Of a stretch of 24,378 nt of DNA, positions 13,657-21,557 are shown piece after piece. The stretch is taken from positions 1-24,378 of the forward strand of contig JAJFMM010000195.1 in the NCBI GenBank assembly GCA_021772165.1, given 5' to 3'. The position numbers were made by a program, and so were the translations under genes. This DNA is from Chlamydiota bacterium (GTDB lineage: Bacteria; Chlamydiota; Chlamydiia; Chlamydiales; SM23-39). Each line of letters opens with the position of its first letter. Position 1 is the stretch's first letter. Under the pieces are notes generated by a model. It made no database searches, had not been told where the DNA came from, and saw only the letters and a list, made by a program, of their open reading frames with translations.

Positions 13657-16600
13657 ACGGCGCCCGTGTTGCCGGAGGCGTCGAGCGTAAAGTCGGCAGC
13701 CATACCGCCTCCAGTAATCCCATTCAAGAGGGTAAACCCTGAATCGCTATTGCAATTTTGCAGCCTCCAGCAATAATGGCCGACCCCTCCGCCAAAATCA
13801 ATACTACCTCCCAAAATGCCCCCTTGTCCGCTAGAGCCGGTTCCACAGTTGACGGTCGTATTGGATTGGCAGTCGGCGAAGAGAGAGTCTGAACTAATCA
13901 AAGCGATAGCGATCCCTGCTGTAAAGGGGGTTGGCCCCGATGCCGGTGCGTTACCACAGTCTGTGAGCATATTGTTGGAAACCGTTACCGCTTTAGAGGT
14001 GCCGGATCCCGACTGTTGAGGGACGACGATTCCGAATTGGCTGCCTATTCCCCCTGCTTCTGTCAATACAGTATTGCCTGTAATAGCAACCGTCTGCGTC
14101 GAGCCTCCCAAATTAGTGATGATCCCGAAAGCCGCTCCCGTTGTCGAGCCAATCGAAATGTCATTGTCCGAAATGGTGCATGTTAGGCTGCTTGCAAAGA
14201 AATTCACGCCAATGGACTGCCCTTCATGGTTGGCCACTGTGTTGCTGGAGATAGTTGTATCCATTGTAGACGTGTCATTTATATTCACGCTAATTCCGGT
14301 CGTAGTGCCCGTCACCGTATTGTTTGAAATCAGAGAAGTTGCGGCGGCAGTGTTGCTGGCATTGACTGAGATACCGTTCGAGTTGTAGTTGGAGCAGCTG
14401 TTTCCAGTAATCGTTGTTCCCAAGGTGCCCGTATTGCTCCCCGAGGCCTGAATGGCATTTGTCGAGGTGCCAGTGCAAGTATTGTCCGAAACAGTGCCGG
14501 TCAGAGTGCCATTATTGGAGACGCTGAGGGAGATCAAAGATTGCGTTGTAACCGTATCGGATGTGAGCTGATTATTCGAGATAGTCGTTGTAATGCTGGG
14601 AGCTGTCGAGCCCCTGGCGGTGACGTTGATTTCAGCACTGGAGTGATTTTTGCAGATGTTATTGTCGATCAAGAGAGAGGTAACGGTGGCCCCATCGTCG
14701 GCATCGAGCTGGAGCCCTTGAGGTGCAGATCCATCATCGGGGCCGATAGCGGTATTACCGGAAATAATCGCGCTGGTCAGTGTTGAGGTGCCTCGTGGGT
14801 CGACGTAGATATCTGCCTGCGTAAAACCGCCGGTGCAGGTGTTATTCTGAATATCGACGGACCACATCAAAGATGAGGTATTGCCTGAATCGAGGGCTAT
14901 TCCCTTAGCGCTGGTTCCGGCGATACCTACGATTGTATTTCCTGTGAGAGTCGATGAGCCGGCAGAACCATTGAAGTTACTTGAAATCGAGACTCCGCTG
15001 TGGTTTTGCAGGGTATTGTTTGTCGCCGTGTAGATTAAAGAGGAGGTATCGTTCGAGTTGGTGCCGATAGCGGTTGTGTTTACGATTCCTGTTGCGGCAG
15101 TTATCTGGTTTGAAGAGAGAGTTGCTGTTAGAGAAGAGGTATTGTTCGCAGAAAGTGTGATACCCGTATTGTGCATGTCCGTAATAGTATTCCCGGATGC
15201 CGTTGCCATGAGAGCGCCTCCACTGCTCGAGTTGAGCTGAATTCCGTTGCCTCCGGTCACTTGGCCGGTTAACTGATTATCGGAAATCGTCAGGGTGGAA
15301 GAGGTCATGGTTCCCCTGGAAGAGAAAGCCATTTCAGAGCCGGTGTGATTTTTACTGATGTTATTGGAGACAAGAGCTGAGCTGATAGTCGCCGTGTCAT
15401 CTGCATCGATTTGAATTCCAAAGGGACTTGAGCTGCTGTCACCGAGGGTGGTGTTGCCGGTAACTATTGCTGCCAGCGTCGAAGAGCCTCGCGGATCGAG
15501 ATAGATATCGGCTTGGGTAAAGCCGCCGGAGCAGGTGTTGTTCAGTATAGAAGCCGTCCAGTTTGAGGTAGCGGTATTTGCCGTATCTATCGCAATTGCC
15601 TTCAAGCTGGTTCCGGAGATGCCCTGGATTGTGTTGCCGGAAGCTGTGATGGAAGAAGCGCTTGTTGTATCGACTGTCATATTCAGGCTGTTGCTTTCAT
15701 GATTGAGCAGCATGTTGTCTGTGATCGATGTTGTTGAGGAGGTTCCTCCCGGATTGAGCTGAATTGCGATAGTATTGGCGACGCCTGAGGGAGCTGTTAT
15801 CGTGTTATTTGAGATCGTTGGATTCAGGATTGAGCTGCCTGATGAAGCGAGGCTGATCGAGGTGTTTGTATGCTCAGAAAAGGTGCTGTCTGAAATAGAG
15901 ATGGTAAAATCTGATGATCCGGATGAATTGGTAGTAACTCCATAGGTGTTTGGAGCCGCTGCCATTGCCGCAAAAGTATTGCTGGGCATTGTCAGGGAAC
16001 TTGTCCCGGAGGTCGCTATGAACCGGACTGCCTGGTCGGTGTACTCGCTAAAACTGCTGTTGGAGATAGTGACGCTGCCTGTAACTTCGTTTAGACTAAC
16101 CGGCAGAGTACTGGCATCCATTTGGCAAGCAAGGATCTGCAGGTCGGTAATAGATGTACCATCAATCCCGGTAGTAGATGATCCTACATGGATGCCGGAG
16201 ACGATGTTGTTGTTCGCCAGCGTTACGACAGTGCCGCCTGCATTGGTGATGAGAGGTGATGTCGTTGACTGTGCCGGAATGACAATCGGTCCCAAGGATG
16301 TAGATAAATTAACGGCAGTACTCGATCCGAGGAGCATCTGGTTGTCCTGCATTACAATACCGGCAGCCATTCCCATATTGGTTCCGTCGCCGGGAAAGAC
16401 ATAGATGAGATCGTTAGGCCCTGATGCCATTTGAGCTGCAAGAAGAGTTGAGTAAGGACTTTCAAAAGTACCATCCGAGCTGCTTGTATTGTCTACAAAC
16501 AAGACCAGATAGGGCGTACCTGTAGCTGGATTGATGGCTACCGTTACAGAGCCTTCGGTTGCCGATGCCAGAACTTCCTCATGCCGATCGACCACGACGA

Positions 16601-17513
16601 TTTCACTGCGTTCAGCTCCTCGAGCCAGGTTGTAATCATAGAAAGAGGGGACGGAGCACTTTGGTAAGGAGCAGGTTTTTTGAAAACTCTTGGGACCGAG
16701 AGGAATGGAAAAGCCGGCCGCGCCCTGAATTCTTCCATGAAACAGATTGTCGTAACTTCCAATGAGACCCAGAGAGAAAAAATTTCCGACGCGAACAGAG
16801 ATGCTGCCCTGACCGCCGACAGCATACTTTTTATAATAACCGTCGAAGTAGTAGGGGCCGGCTGCCACATCAATCGACAAGATTCTTTTTTCGACGACGC
16901 GAAAGGCTGCGCTTGCGTTGAGGCCTTTAAAGGCGAACTCTCTTTTTGCAGTCAGTGCTTCCGTTCCCGAGAGCTGTAAAAAGATCTGATTGCCCTGGAA
17001 ATAAGAAAAATCGGGGCCTGCGCTTGTACCTGTGATTCCCGAGTCGAAAAAAGGCGTCTGTTTTTTCCCGACAGGCAGATAGCCATTGACGTTGAGTCTC
17101 CAAAATGAGCCGATCGCCTCAAAGCCTGCACCGATCTGATTGTAGTGAAGCTCTTTTGTATTGCGATAATCGTAGTAAGCGTTAGCGCCCCAAGAGACGG
17201 AGCTGACGTAGCGCACTCCCACCCCCGCATTAGCAGCTAAATAGCCATTATTGAAAGCGTGGCCGCGCAGATCTACATAGGGATTCCATTCATTGAAACA
17301 TCTCGGAGGAGCCAAAAAGGTCTCAAAAGTTGTATAGCCCCGATTGTAACCGATACCGGCGCCTTGAATGTATCTCGCGGTGACAGTGCAGGCCTGCGAG
17401 CCGGAATCGCAGTTTTCGGCAACTTTTGAAGGCTGATTGAGATCTTGAGGTGGCTTTTCCTCTGCCTGCAGCAGAGAAGAGACTCCCAAAAAAGCAATAA
17501 GCCAATTTTTCAT
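13611..17513 (-). CDS. Inverse-autotransporter-like adhesin with beta-helix passenger
   Basis: This is a predicted surface protein of 1300 aa from the ATG at 17513. Residues 1-17 (MKNWLIAFLGVSSLLQA) are a Sec signal peptide. Residues about 40-275 resemble the N-terminal beta-barrel of inverse autotransporters (intimin/invasin type): NPYVDLRGHAFNNG, then SWGANAYYDYRNTKE, then YNQIGAGFEAIGSFWRLNVN with GYLPVGKK. The sequence at about 333-375 (YLVLFVDNTSSSDGTFESPY and on to YVFPGDG) matches the entry strand of parallel beta-helix proteins. The rest, to about 1240, is a Ser/Thr/Asn-rich beta-helix with many TISNNT/SGNTI turns and a tandem duplication. There is no C-terminal barrel, so it is not a classical autotransporter or Pmp. 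Start codons at 17537 and 17660 are also open, but only the stretch from 17537 or 17513 fits a signal peptide. Binding partner unknown. Confidence 0.85.
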   Translation of the reverse strand: MKNWLIAFLGVSSLLQAEEKPPQDLNQPSKVAENCDSGSQACTVTARYIQGAGIGYNRGYTTFETFLAPPRCFNEWNPYVDLRGHAFNNGYLAANAGVGVRYVSSVSWGANAYYDYRNTKELHYNQIGAGFEAIGSFWRLNVNGYLPVGKKQTPFFDSGITGTSAGPDFSYFQGNQIFLQLSGTEALTAKREFAFKGLNASAAFRVVEKRILSIDVAAGPYYFDGYYKKYAVGGQGSISVRVGNFFSLGLIGSYDNLFHGRIQGAAGFSIPLGPKSFQKTCSLPKCSVPSFYDYNLARGAERSEIVVVDRHEEVLASATEGSVTVAINPATGTPYLVLFVDNTSSSDGTFESPYSTLLAAQMASGPNDLIYVFPGDGTNMGMAAGIVMQDNQMLLGSSTAVNLSTSLGPIVIPAQSTTSPLITNAGGTVVTLANNNIVSGIHVGSSTTGIDGTSITDLQILACQMDASTLPVSLNEVTGSVTISNSSFSEYTDQAVRFIATSGTSSLTMPSNTFAAMAAAPNTYGVTTNSSGSSDFTISISDSTFSEHTNTSISLASSGSSILNPTISNNTITAPSGVANTIAIQLNPGGTSSTTSITDNMLLNHESNSLNMTVDTTSASSITASGNTIQGISGTSLKAIAIDTANTATSNWTASILNNTCSGGFTQADIYLDPRGSSTLAAIVTGNTTLGDSSSSPFGIQIDADDTATISSALVSNNISKNHTGSEMAFSSRGTMTSSTLTISDNQLTGQVTGGNGIQLNSSSGGALMATASGNTITDMHNTGITLSANNTSSLTATLSSNQITAATGIVNTTAIGTNSNDTSSLIYTATNNTLQNHSGVSISSNFNGSAGSSTLTGNTIVGIAGTSAKGIALDSGNTSSLMWSVDIQNNTCTGGFTQADIYVDPRGTSTLTSAIISGNTAIGPDDGSAPQGLQLDADDGATVTSLLIDNNICKNHSSAEINVTARGSTAPSITTTISNNQLTSDTVTTQSLISLSVSNNGTLTGTVSDNTCTGTSTNAIQASGSNTGTLGTTITGNSCSNYNSNGISVNASNTAAATSLISNNTVTGTTTGISVNINDTSTMDTTISSNTVANHEGQSIGVNFFASSLTCTISDNDISIGSTTGAAFGIITNLGGSTQTVAITGNTVLTEAGGIGSQFGIVVPQQSGSGTSKAVTVSNNMLTDCGNAPASGPTPFTAGIAIALISSDSLFADCQSNTTVNCGTGSSGQGGILGGSIDFGGGVGHYCWRLQNCNSDSGFTLLNGITGGGMAADFTLDASGNTGAVTPFMGSPFTVGTCP
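14409..15800 (-). repeat. Two tandem 696-bp units in the adhesin passenger
   Basis: Unit A (15105-15800) and unit B (14409-15104) encode collinear 232-residue segments. Landmarks such as GGFTQADIYLDPRGSSTL versus GGFTQADIYVDPRGTSTL, QIDADD versus QLDADD, and ITAPSGVANT versus ITAATGIVNT recur exactly 696 bp apart. The DNA has clearly diverged, so the duplication is old rather than a recent slippage. Confidence 0.8.
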
Positions 17514-17623
17514 AAATGTGACCGAATGTAGGTTCATAACGTAGCCGATACAAGAGAGCTGTGTAAAGACTTTTTTGATTGAGAGAGATGTTGTTCGATT
17601 GTTTTGATATGTAGAGCGGTTAT

Positions 17624-17652
17624 TTGTCTTAAAGTCCTTTTTGGAATATAAT
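17624..17652 (+). promoter_or_regulatory. Strong promoter of the MATE gene, predicted leaderless
   Basis: TTGTCT (17624-17629), a 17-bp spacer and a consensus TATAAT (17647-17652) predict transcription starting at about 17659, which is the A of the MATE ATG. The bases before the ATG are TTTCCCC, with no Shine-Dalgarno sequence. Confidence 0.7.
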
Positions 17653-17658
17653 TTCCCC

Positions 17659-19017
17659 ATGTCTAGCTTAAAAACGAATTATTTAGAATCTCCTGTAGGA
17701 AGAACTCTTTTTTTTAAGTCCCTGCCGATGTTCCTGGGGATTTTTGCAAGTATTGCCTATAACCTTGTCGATACATTTTTTGTAGCGAGGCTAGGAACGC
17801 AAGAGCTTGCAGCTATGAGTTTTGGTTTTCCTGTTGTGATGATCATTCTCAATATCATGATAGGAGTCTCTACGGCGGTCAATTCGTTTGTTTCGAGATC
17901 CCTTGGAGAAAAGCAGGAAGGGCGCGCCAAAGAAGAAGCAAAAAAAGGGCTCCAGCTCACTATCTTTCTCTCATTTTTGATCACGATCAGCGGACTCTTC
18001 ACAATGGATCCACTATTTAGGATGCTTGGAGCGAATCTGGAGCTGATGCCTCATGTGCGAGAGTACATGACTGCTTGGTATGCCGGATCGATCTTCATGA
18101 GCTTGTCAATAGTCGGGAGCTCAATTTTCAGGGCAAAGGGAAATGTCTTTTATCCTAGCTTTATCCTCGTCTTAGGCGCGGTGATCAACGCCATCTTGGA
18201 TCCGATCTTGATTTTTGGGTGGGGACCCATCCCATCACTTGGCATCCGAGGAGCCGCTCTCACCACTGTTTTTGGTAATGCCGTGAGCTGTTATCTGATC
18301 TTTTCAAAATTACATCGGGAAGAGGGGATTGGCCTTTCGTCCATTTTCAAAACCGTTGATATACCTCTTGTTAGAAAAATCATGATGCTTGCCATACCCA
18401 CCGCTTTAGCTAGTAGCTTGGCCCCGGTTAGCACGGCATTTACCAATTGGATGCTTGTGGCTTATGGGAATGCGGCAGTAGCGGCTAATTCGATCGCCAT
18501 GCGGATTGAGACAGTACCCTTCATTGCCATTTTTGCTTTAGGATCTGTTTTAGCCCCATTCATTGGACAGAACTGGGGAGCAAAAAACAGCGACCGGATA
18601 AGAGAGGGATTGAAAAAATCCTTTCTCTTTTCCTACGGATTGGGCGCCGTGTGTGCAGGCTTTCTCTTGATCTACAGACAGTCGGTATCCGCTTTCTTTG
18701 ACAATAGCCCTCAAGTCGTGGCGCTCACCTCGCTCTACTTTTCACTCATCCCCATCACCTACGGTGTATTGGGCACTGTTTTTCTAACAACCTATGCGAT
18801 GAATGCGATTGGCAAACCCATTTCAGGCAATCTCCTATCGGCATCGCGGCTGGTTCTTCTCTATATACCCATGGGCTACGTGTTCAATATCTACTTTAAC
18901 GTAGAGGGGATCTTCATAGCTCGGCTGATTGCCAATTCGATTGTAGGGATAGCTGCTACGGTTTTGATCTATCGAGCGTTTTTTAAGGAAAGAGCGCTAG
19001 AGGCGCAATACGATTGA
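17659..19017 (+). CDS. MATE-family multidrug/metabolite efflux transporter
   Basis: This 452-aa polytopic inner-membrane protein has the length and 12-helix pattern of MATE transporters, which export drugs or metabolites in exchange for Na+ or H+. It opens with a short cytoplasmic segment and a helix reading SLPMFLGIFASIAYNLVDTF followed by FVARLGTQELAAMSF. This is the family's helix 1 with the N-x-x-D-x-x-F/W-x-G/R pattern. The second half begins near residue 235 (IPLVRKIMMLAIPTALASSL) and repeats the fold, with LAPFIGQNWGAKN as the conserved second-half motif. I chose the ATG at 17659 over an in-frame TTG at 17641 because the promoter -10 element lies between them. It is divergent from the adhesin and convergent with the first small outer-membrane protein. 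The substrate cannot be told. Confidence 0.93.
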   Translation: MSSLKTNYLESPVGRTLFFKSLPMFLGIFASIAYNLVDTFFVARLGTQELAAMSFGFPVVMIILNIMIGVSTAVNSFVSRSLGEKQEGRAKEEAKKGLQLTIFLSFLITISGLFTMDPLFRMLGANLELMPHVREYMTAWYAGSIFMSLSIVGSSIFRAKGNVFYPSFILVLGAVINAILDPILIFGWGPIPSLGIRGAALTTVFGNAVSCYLIFSKLHREEGIGLSSIFKTVDIPLVRKIMMLAIPTALASSLAPVSTAFTNWMLVAYGNAAVAANSIAMRIETVPFIAIFALGSVLAPFIGQNWGAKNSDRIREGLKKSFLFSYGLGAVCAGFLLIYRQSVSAFFDNSPQVVALTSLYFSLIPITYGVLGTVFLTTYAMNAIGKPISGNLLSASRLVLLYIPMGYVFNIYFNVEGIFIARLIANSIVGIAATVLIYRAFFKERALEAQYD

Positions 19018-19021
19018 GAGA

Positions 19022-19047
19022 CTCCTCCGCCTTTTCAGGCGGGGGAG
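19022..19047. terminator. GC-rich hairpin between convergent genes
   Basis: CTCCTCCGCC (19022-19031) pairs with GGCGGGGGAG (19038-19047), ten base pairs with one G-T pair and a TTTTCA loop. It sits 4 bp after the MATE stop and 16 bp before the opposing stop. There is no T-run on either side, so it is a stem typical of terminators but not a full intrinsic one. Confidence 0.55.
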
Positions 19048-19063
19048 ATATCCAGGCCTTCAA

Positions 19064-19627
19064 TTAGAAACCGGCGCCGACTGAGATTTCCGCGATCGGT
19101 CCCATGGTCTTGCCTTCTTTATAGACAGGAACGGCTGGCATGGAAACAGTGAGCTCGGTAAATCCCAGGGCAGTGGACTTGTGGAGAAACTCATAGCCAA
19201 CCGTTGCGCTTGGAATCAGCCCAACGAACTCGTTACCTTTCCTGTTATGAACTCCTCCCCACGCCATGCCTCCGCCGCCATAGAAGCTCTCTTCTTTGTC
19301 TGGAGTGAAGTAGCGAAGATAAGAGGCTTTAGGAAGAGTCCAGAAGGCTTTTCTGAAGCGATCGCTCCCATTTCCAGACATAGAGATATCCAAAGCACCG
19401 TCTCCGGTCAAACGGCGGTATCCGAACCCGAGGCCAGGAGTGACTGCATTCGTATGAGTCATATCAGTATCTGATGTGAGGAAGCGCACGTAGAGGTATC
19501 CTTCTTTCGGGTCGAGGACTTTCGAACCTACTGCCGCCGCTGCCGCAGTCGGGGCGGGCATCAGAAGGTCTCCGGCGAAAGCAGAAAGAGATGCTAGCGT
19601 TAGAAATGTTGCGAGTTTAGTTTTCAT
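19064..19627 (-). CDS. Small outer-membrane-type protein, paralog A
   Basis: This 187-aa protein has a clear signal peptide (MKTKLATFLTLASLSAFA) and a mature part rich in alternating aromatic and small residues. It ends VGAGF, and a C-terminal Phe is typical of outer-membrane beta-barrels. Recognisable segments are EGYLYVRFLTSDTDMTHTN, PGLGFGYR, FWTLPKASYLRYFTPD and SATVGYEF. It is closely related to the protein at 20834-21427, and I do not know the family beyond that. The ATG has AGGAG six bases upstream and a TTTACA / 18 bp / TATAAT promoter. Likely location is the outer membrane. The role, whether structural or host-facing, is unknown. An Ala-rich stretch (TAAAAAVG) just after the signal peptide is specific to this copy. 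Confidence 0.82.
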   Translation of the reverse strand: MKTKLATFLTLASLSAFAGDLLMPAPTAAAAAVGSKVLDPKEGYLYVRFLTSDTDMTHTNAVTPGLGFGYRRLTGDGALDISMSGNGSDRFRKAFWTLPKASYLRYFTPDKEESFYGGGGMAWGGVHNRKGNEFVGLIPSATVGYEFLHKSTALGFTELTVSMPAVPVYKEGKTMGPIAEISVGAGF

Positions 19628-19655
19628 GTGTTTCTCCTATTTGGATAGGCGATAA

Positions 19656-19715
19656 ATTATAATGTCGTGGGTGATATGCTGTAAATGCTACAATTTTTTT
19701 CACTTAGTATTAAAA
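19656..19715 (-). promoter_or_regulatory. Promoter of small outer-membrane protein A
   Basis: On the minus strand, TTTACA (19680-19685), an 18-bp spacer and TATAAT (19656-19661) form a near-consensus promoter. Upstream, ACTAAGTGAAAAAAATTG (19691-19708) is an A-tract element shared with the paralog at 21427, as is the leader down to the AGGAG. Confidence 0.7.
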
Positions 19716-19885
19716 TTATAAGTGAATACATGTGGGAATGGTCGTTTTGTAATATACGAAAGCCTGAGAGGATAGCGGGACAGATTCTAAGTGACTGTTC
19801 TTTAGTAGATATTTGCTTTAATGGGATGTCCTTTAAATTAAATAAATGTATTGGTTGTATTATTGATAGTAAATGAGGTTGAACT

Positions 19886-20257
19886 ATGGTTACAGGAATA
19901 ACATCAATATCCCAGAATATTCACACAGACATCGCTGAAATCGACAATTTACTGGATGCCACTAAGAAAAAGGATGCTGCAAACACGATAGAAAAGCTGA
20001 AAGAGCTTCTGATCGAGTATATTGAAGCCAATATGAGAGGGGCTGATGCGGCAGATAAGAAGGCGATTGTAGATCAAATCGCAGGTGTGCTCGACAAGTT
20101 TGGCCACGATATGGACAAAGCGAACAAACTGGTGGAAACGTTAAAAGCGGTTGATAGCGACCCAAAAGAGCAGACAGCAGCCGAATTAAACCACCTACAG
20201 GACTTGATCGAAAGTTTAAAGAAGGATGTGCTTTCAGGGGAAATGAACGGCTTTTAG
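19886..20257 (+). CDS. Small helical protein of unknown function
   Basis: This 123-aa protein has no signal peptide and no Cys. It is rich in Lys, Asp, Glu, Ala and Leu with heptad-like spacing (TIEKLKELLIEYIEANM, VDQIAGVLDKFGHDMDKANKLV, LNHLQDLIESLKKDVL). It is likely a soluble helical bundle or coiled coil. Its size and composition fit a small secreted protein, chaperone or needle-type component, but no family is recognised. The ATG follows GAGG at seven bases. It stands alone on the plus strand between minus-strand envelope genes and converges on the lipoprotein. The 258 bp upstream hold the outer-membrane protein A promoter and no further gene that I trust. Confidence 0.75.
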   Translation: MVTGITSISQNIHTDIAEIDNLLDATKKKDAANTIEKLKELLIEYIEANMRGADAADKKAIVDQIAGVLDKFGHDMDKANKLVETLKAVDSDPKEQTAAELNHLQDLIESLKKDVLSGEMNGF

Positions 20258-20295
20258 AGTCCGCCTACGAAGTCGGATTCGACATCGTTTCTTAC

Positions 20296-20336
20296 CTAGT
20301 ACCCAACCTTAAAACTTTTCATGAGTTAGGTACTAG
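20296..20336. terminator. Inverted repeat at the convergent 3' ends
   Basis: CTAGTACCCAAC (20296-20307) and GTTAGGTACTAG (20325-20336) pair over 12 positions with one mismatch, around a 17-base loop. The right arm includes the stop codon of the lipoprotein gene. A smaller stem, GAGTCCG/CGGATTC (20257-20280), directly follows the 123-aa gene. Neither has a proper T-run. Confidence 0.45.
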
Positions 20337-20806
20337 TCTTCGGAGTGGGCCACCCAATAGAATCGTGCATCAATGGCATCGCCATCTTCAGGTTTTTCTT
20401 CGAAACATTTGATTCTGATGCTCATGGCCGGTCTAACGATCGTACCGGAGTGGGTAGAAGTTGATTGAGTGCTATTTAGTTGGTCAGAATTCTCCTTAGA
20501 ATTCAGAGAAGCTGATGTGTTGGTGTAGGTATTGGAATAGCTCTGGTTAGTGGTCTGATCGATGGAAGAGAGGATGGAGAAATATCTGTAGCCATGCTTA
20601 AGAGTCAGTTCAGAGGCGCGCAAGAGTACGTACTTCATCGTGTCTTCATGCGAAGTGTATCGATTTCCTGAAAAGGTCACGATGAATGCATTTGGATTAG
20701 TCATGATTTCGGAATAGCCGCCTGTAATCCCTCGACTGTGATAACTGGTTGCGCAGCTTCCTAGAAAAAGGGAGAAAAGTGCTACGGGCAAAATTTTTGA
20801 TTTCAT
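20333..20806 (-). CDS. Small lipoprotein, CC0125/CC1285-like
   Basis: This 157-aa lipoprotein has the signal peptide MKSKILPVALFSLFLGSC, and Cys18 is the lipid-attachment site in an L-G-S-C lipobox. The mature part reads GGYSE, FIVTFSGNRYTSHEDTMKYV, LLRASELTLKHGYRYFSI. From memory this matches small periplasm-facing lipoproteins of the CC0125/CC1285 type, which have no known activity. A Ser/Thr/Asn-rich segment at about 85-120 (NQSYSNTYTNTSASLNS) looks flexible. AGGAG lies eight bases before the ATG. The gene starts 27 bp after the outer-membrane protein B gene, so the two form an operon. The protein probably sits in the outer membrane facing the periplasm. Confidence 0.78.
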   Translation of the reverse strand: MKSKILPVALFSLFLGSCATSYHSRGITGGYSEIMTNPNAFIVTFSGNRYTSHEDTMKYVLLRASELTLKHGYRYFSILSSIDQTTNQSYSNTYTNTSASLNSKENSDQLNSTQSTSTHSGTIVRPAMSIRIKCFEEKPEDGDAIDARFYWVAHSED

Positions 20807-20833
20807 CTTCTGAGCTCCTACATTTCTCTTAAA

Positions 20834-21427
20834 TTAGAATCCGGCTCCAACCGAGATTTCGGCGATGGGTCCCATGGACTTGCCTGATATATAGACTGGG
20901 ACGGCTGGCTGGGAAACTGTGAGCTCTGTAAATCCCAGGGAAGCCGCATTGAGGATAAACTCATAGCCAACAGTTGCGCTTGGAATCAGCCCGATGAACG
21001 CTTTATCATTCCTGTTATGAACCCCTCCCCAAGCAATTCCTCCACCGGCATAGAAGCTCTCTTTTTTGTCCGGAGTGAGGTAGTAAAGATAGGAAGCCTT
21101 GGGAAGAGTCCAGAAGGTTTTTGTAAAGCTATGCATCCCATTTGCTGAAATAGAGATATCCATTGCTCCATTGCCGAGCATGTAGCGGTATCCGACCCCG
21201 AGGCCAGGAGTAACTACATTGGTATGGGTTATATCGGTATCTGAAGTGAGGAACCGCACATAGAGGTACCCTTCCTTCTGAATAGCCTCTTCTTTTGGAG
21301 TCTTGAATTGCGAGCTTACTGAAAGTGCTGTCGCAGCCGTTGAAATATCCTTAGGATCTGAGGGTAGTTCGGCAGAAAAACCAGATAGAGATGCTAGTGT
21401 GAGAAATGTTGCGATTTTAGTTTTCAT
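20834..21427 (-). CDS. Small outer-membrane-type protein, paralog B
   Basis: This 197-aa paralog of the protein at 19064-19627 has the signal peptide MKTKIATFLTLASLSGFSA, a mature part with the same landmarks (EGYLYVRFLTSDTDITHTN, PGLGVGYRYM, FWTLPKASYLYYLTPDKKE, FIGLIPSATVGYEF), and the same end, AEISVGAGF, with a terminal Phe. The N-terminal spacer after the signal peptide differs between the two, longer and less Ala-rich here. AGGAG lies seven bases upstream of the ATG, and the promoter region is nearly the same as in the paralog. It is the first gene of an operon with the lipoprotein. Outer-membrane location is inferred and function is unknown. Confidence 0.82.
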   Translation of the reverse strand: MKTKIATFLTLASLSGFSAELPSDPKDISTAATALSVSSQFKTPKEEAIQKEGYLYVRFLTSDTDITHTNVVTPGLGVGYRYMLGNGAMDISISANGMHSFTKTFWTLPKASYLYYLTPDKKESFYAGGGIAWGGVHNRNDKAFIGLIPSATVGYEFILNAASLGFTELTVSQPAVPVYISGKSMGPIAEISVGAGF

Positions 21428-21455
21428 GGTTTTCTCCTATTTGGATAGGGGAAGA

Positions 21456-21512
21456 ATTATAATAGGAGGGGATGAATTTGTAAATATTACAATTTTTTCA
21501 CTTAGTATTAAA
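21456..21512 (-). promoter_or_regulatory. Promoter of the outer-membrane protein B/lipoprotein operon
   Basis: On the minus strand, TTTACA (21479-21484), a 17-bp spacer and TATAAT (21456-21461) make a good promoter. It is preceded by ACTAAGTGAAAAAATTG, the same A-tract element seen upstream of paralog A. Confidence 0.7.
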
Positions 21513-21557
21513 TATATTTATTATGACGTATGTGAACGTCTGGATTCAGACAGGTCA

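Noticed and set aside
14409..15800. Periodic repeats that could be mistaken for a CRISPR array
   Set aside because: The periodicity follows beta-helix turns in a long coding frame, the units are not identical, and there are no short exact repeats with unique spacers or cas genes.
13816..16404. Several plus-strand open frames of 60-152 codons opposite the adhesin
   Set aside because: They are the antisense of a repetitive Ser/Thr/Asn-rich coding region, have Val/Ile-rich mirror composition, and no start signals.
19685..19876. A 63-codon plus-strand frame upstream of the small helical protein
   Set aside because: It starts inside the opposite-strand promoter region, has no Shine-Dalgarno sequence and an unlikely composition, and is probably chance in AT-rich DNA.
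21538..21551. Hairpin GTCTG-GATT-CAGAC after the molybdenum fusion gene
   Set aside because: It has only five base pairs and no T-run on the relevant strand, too weak to call a terminator.
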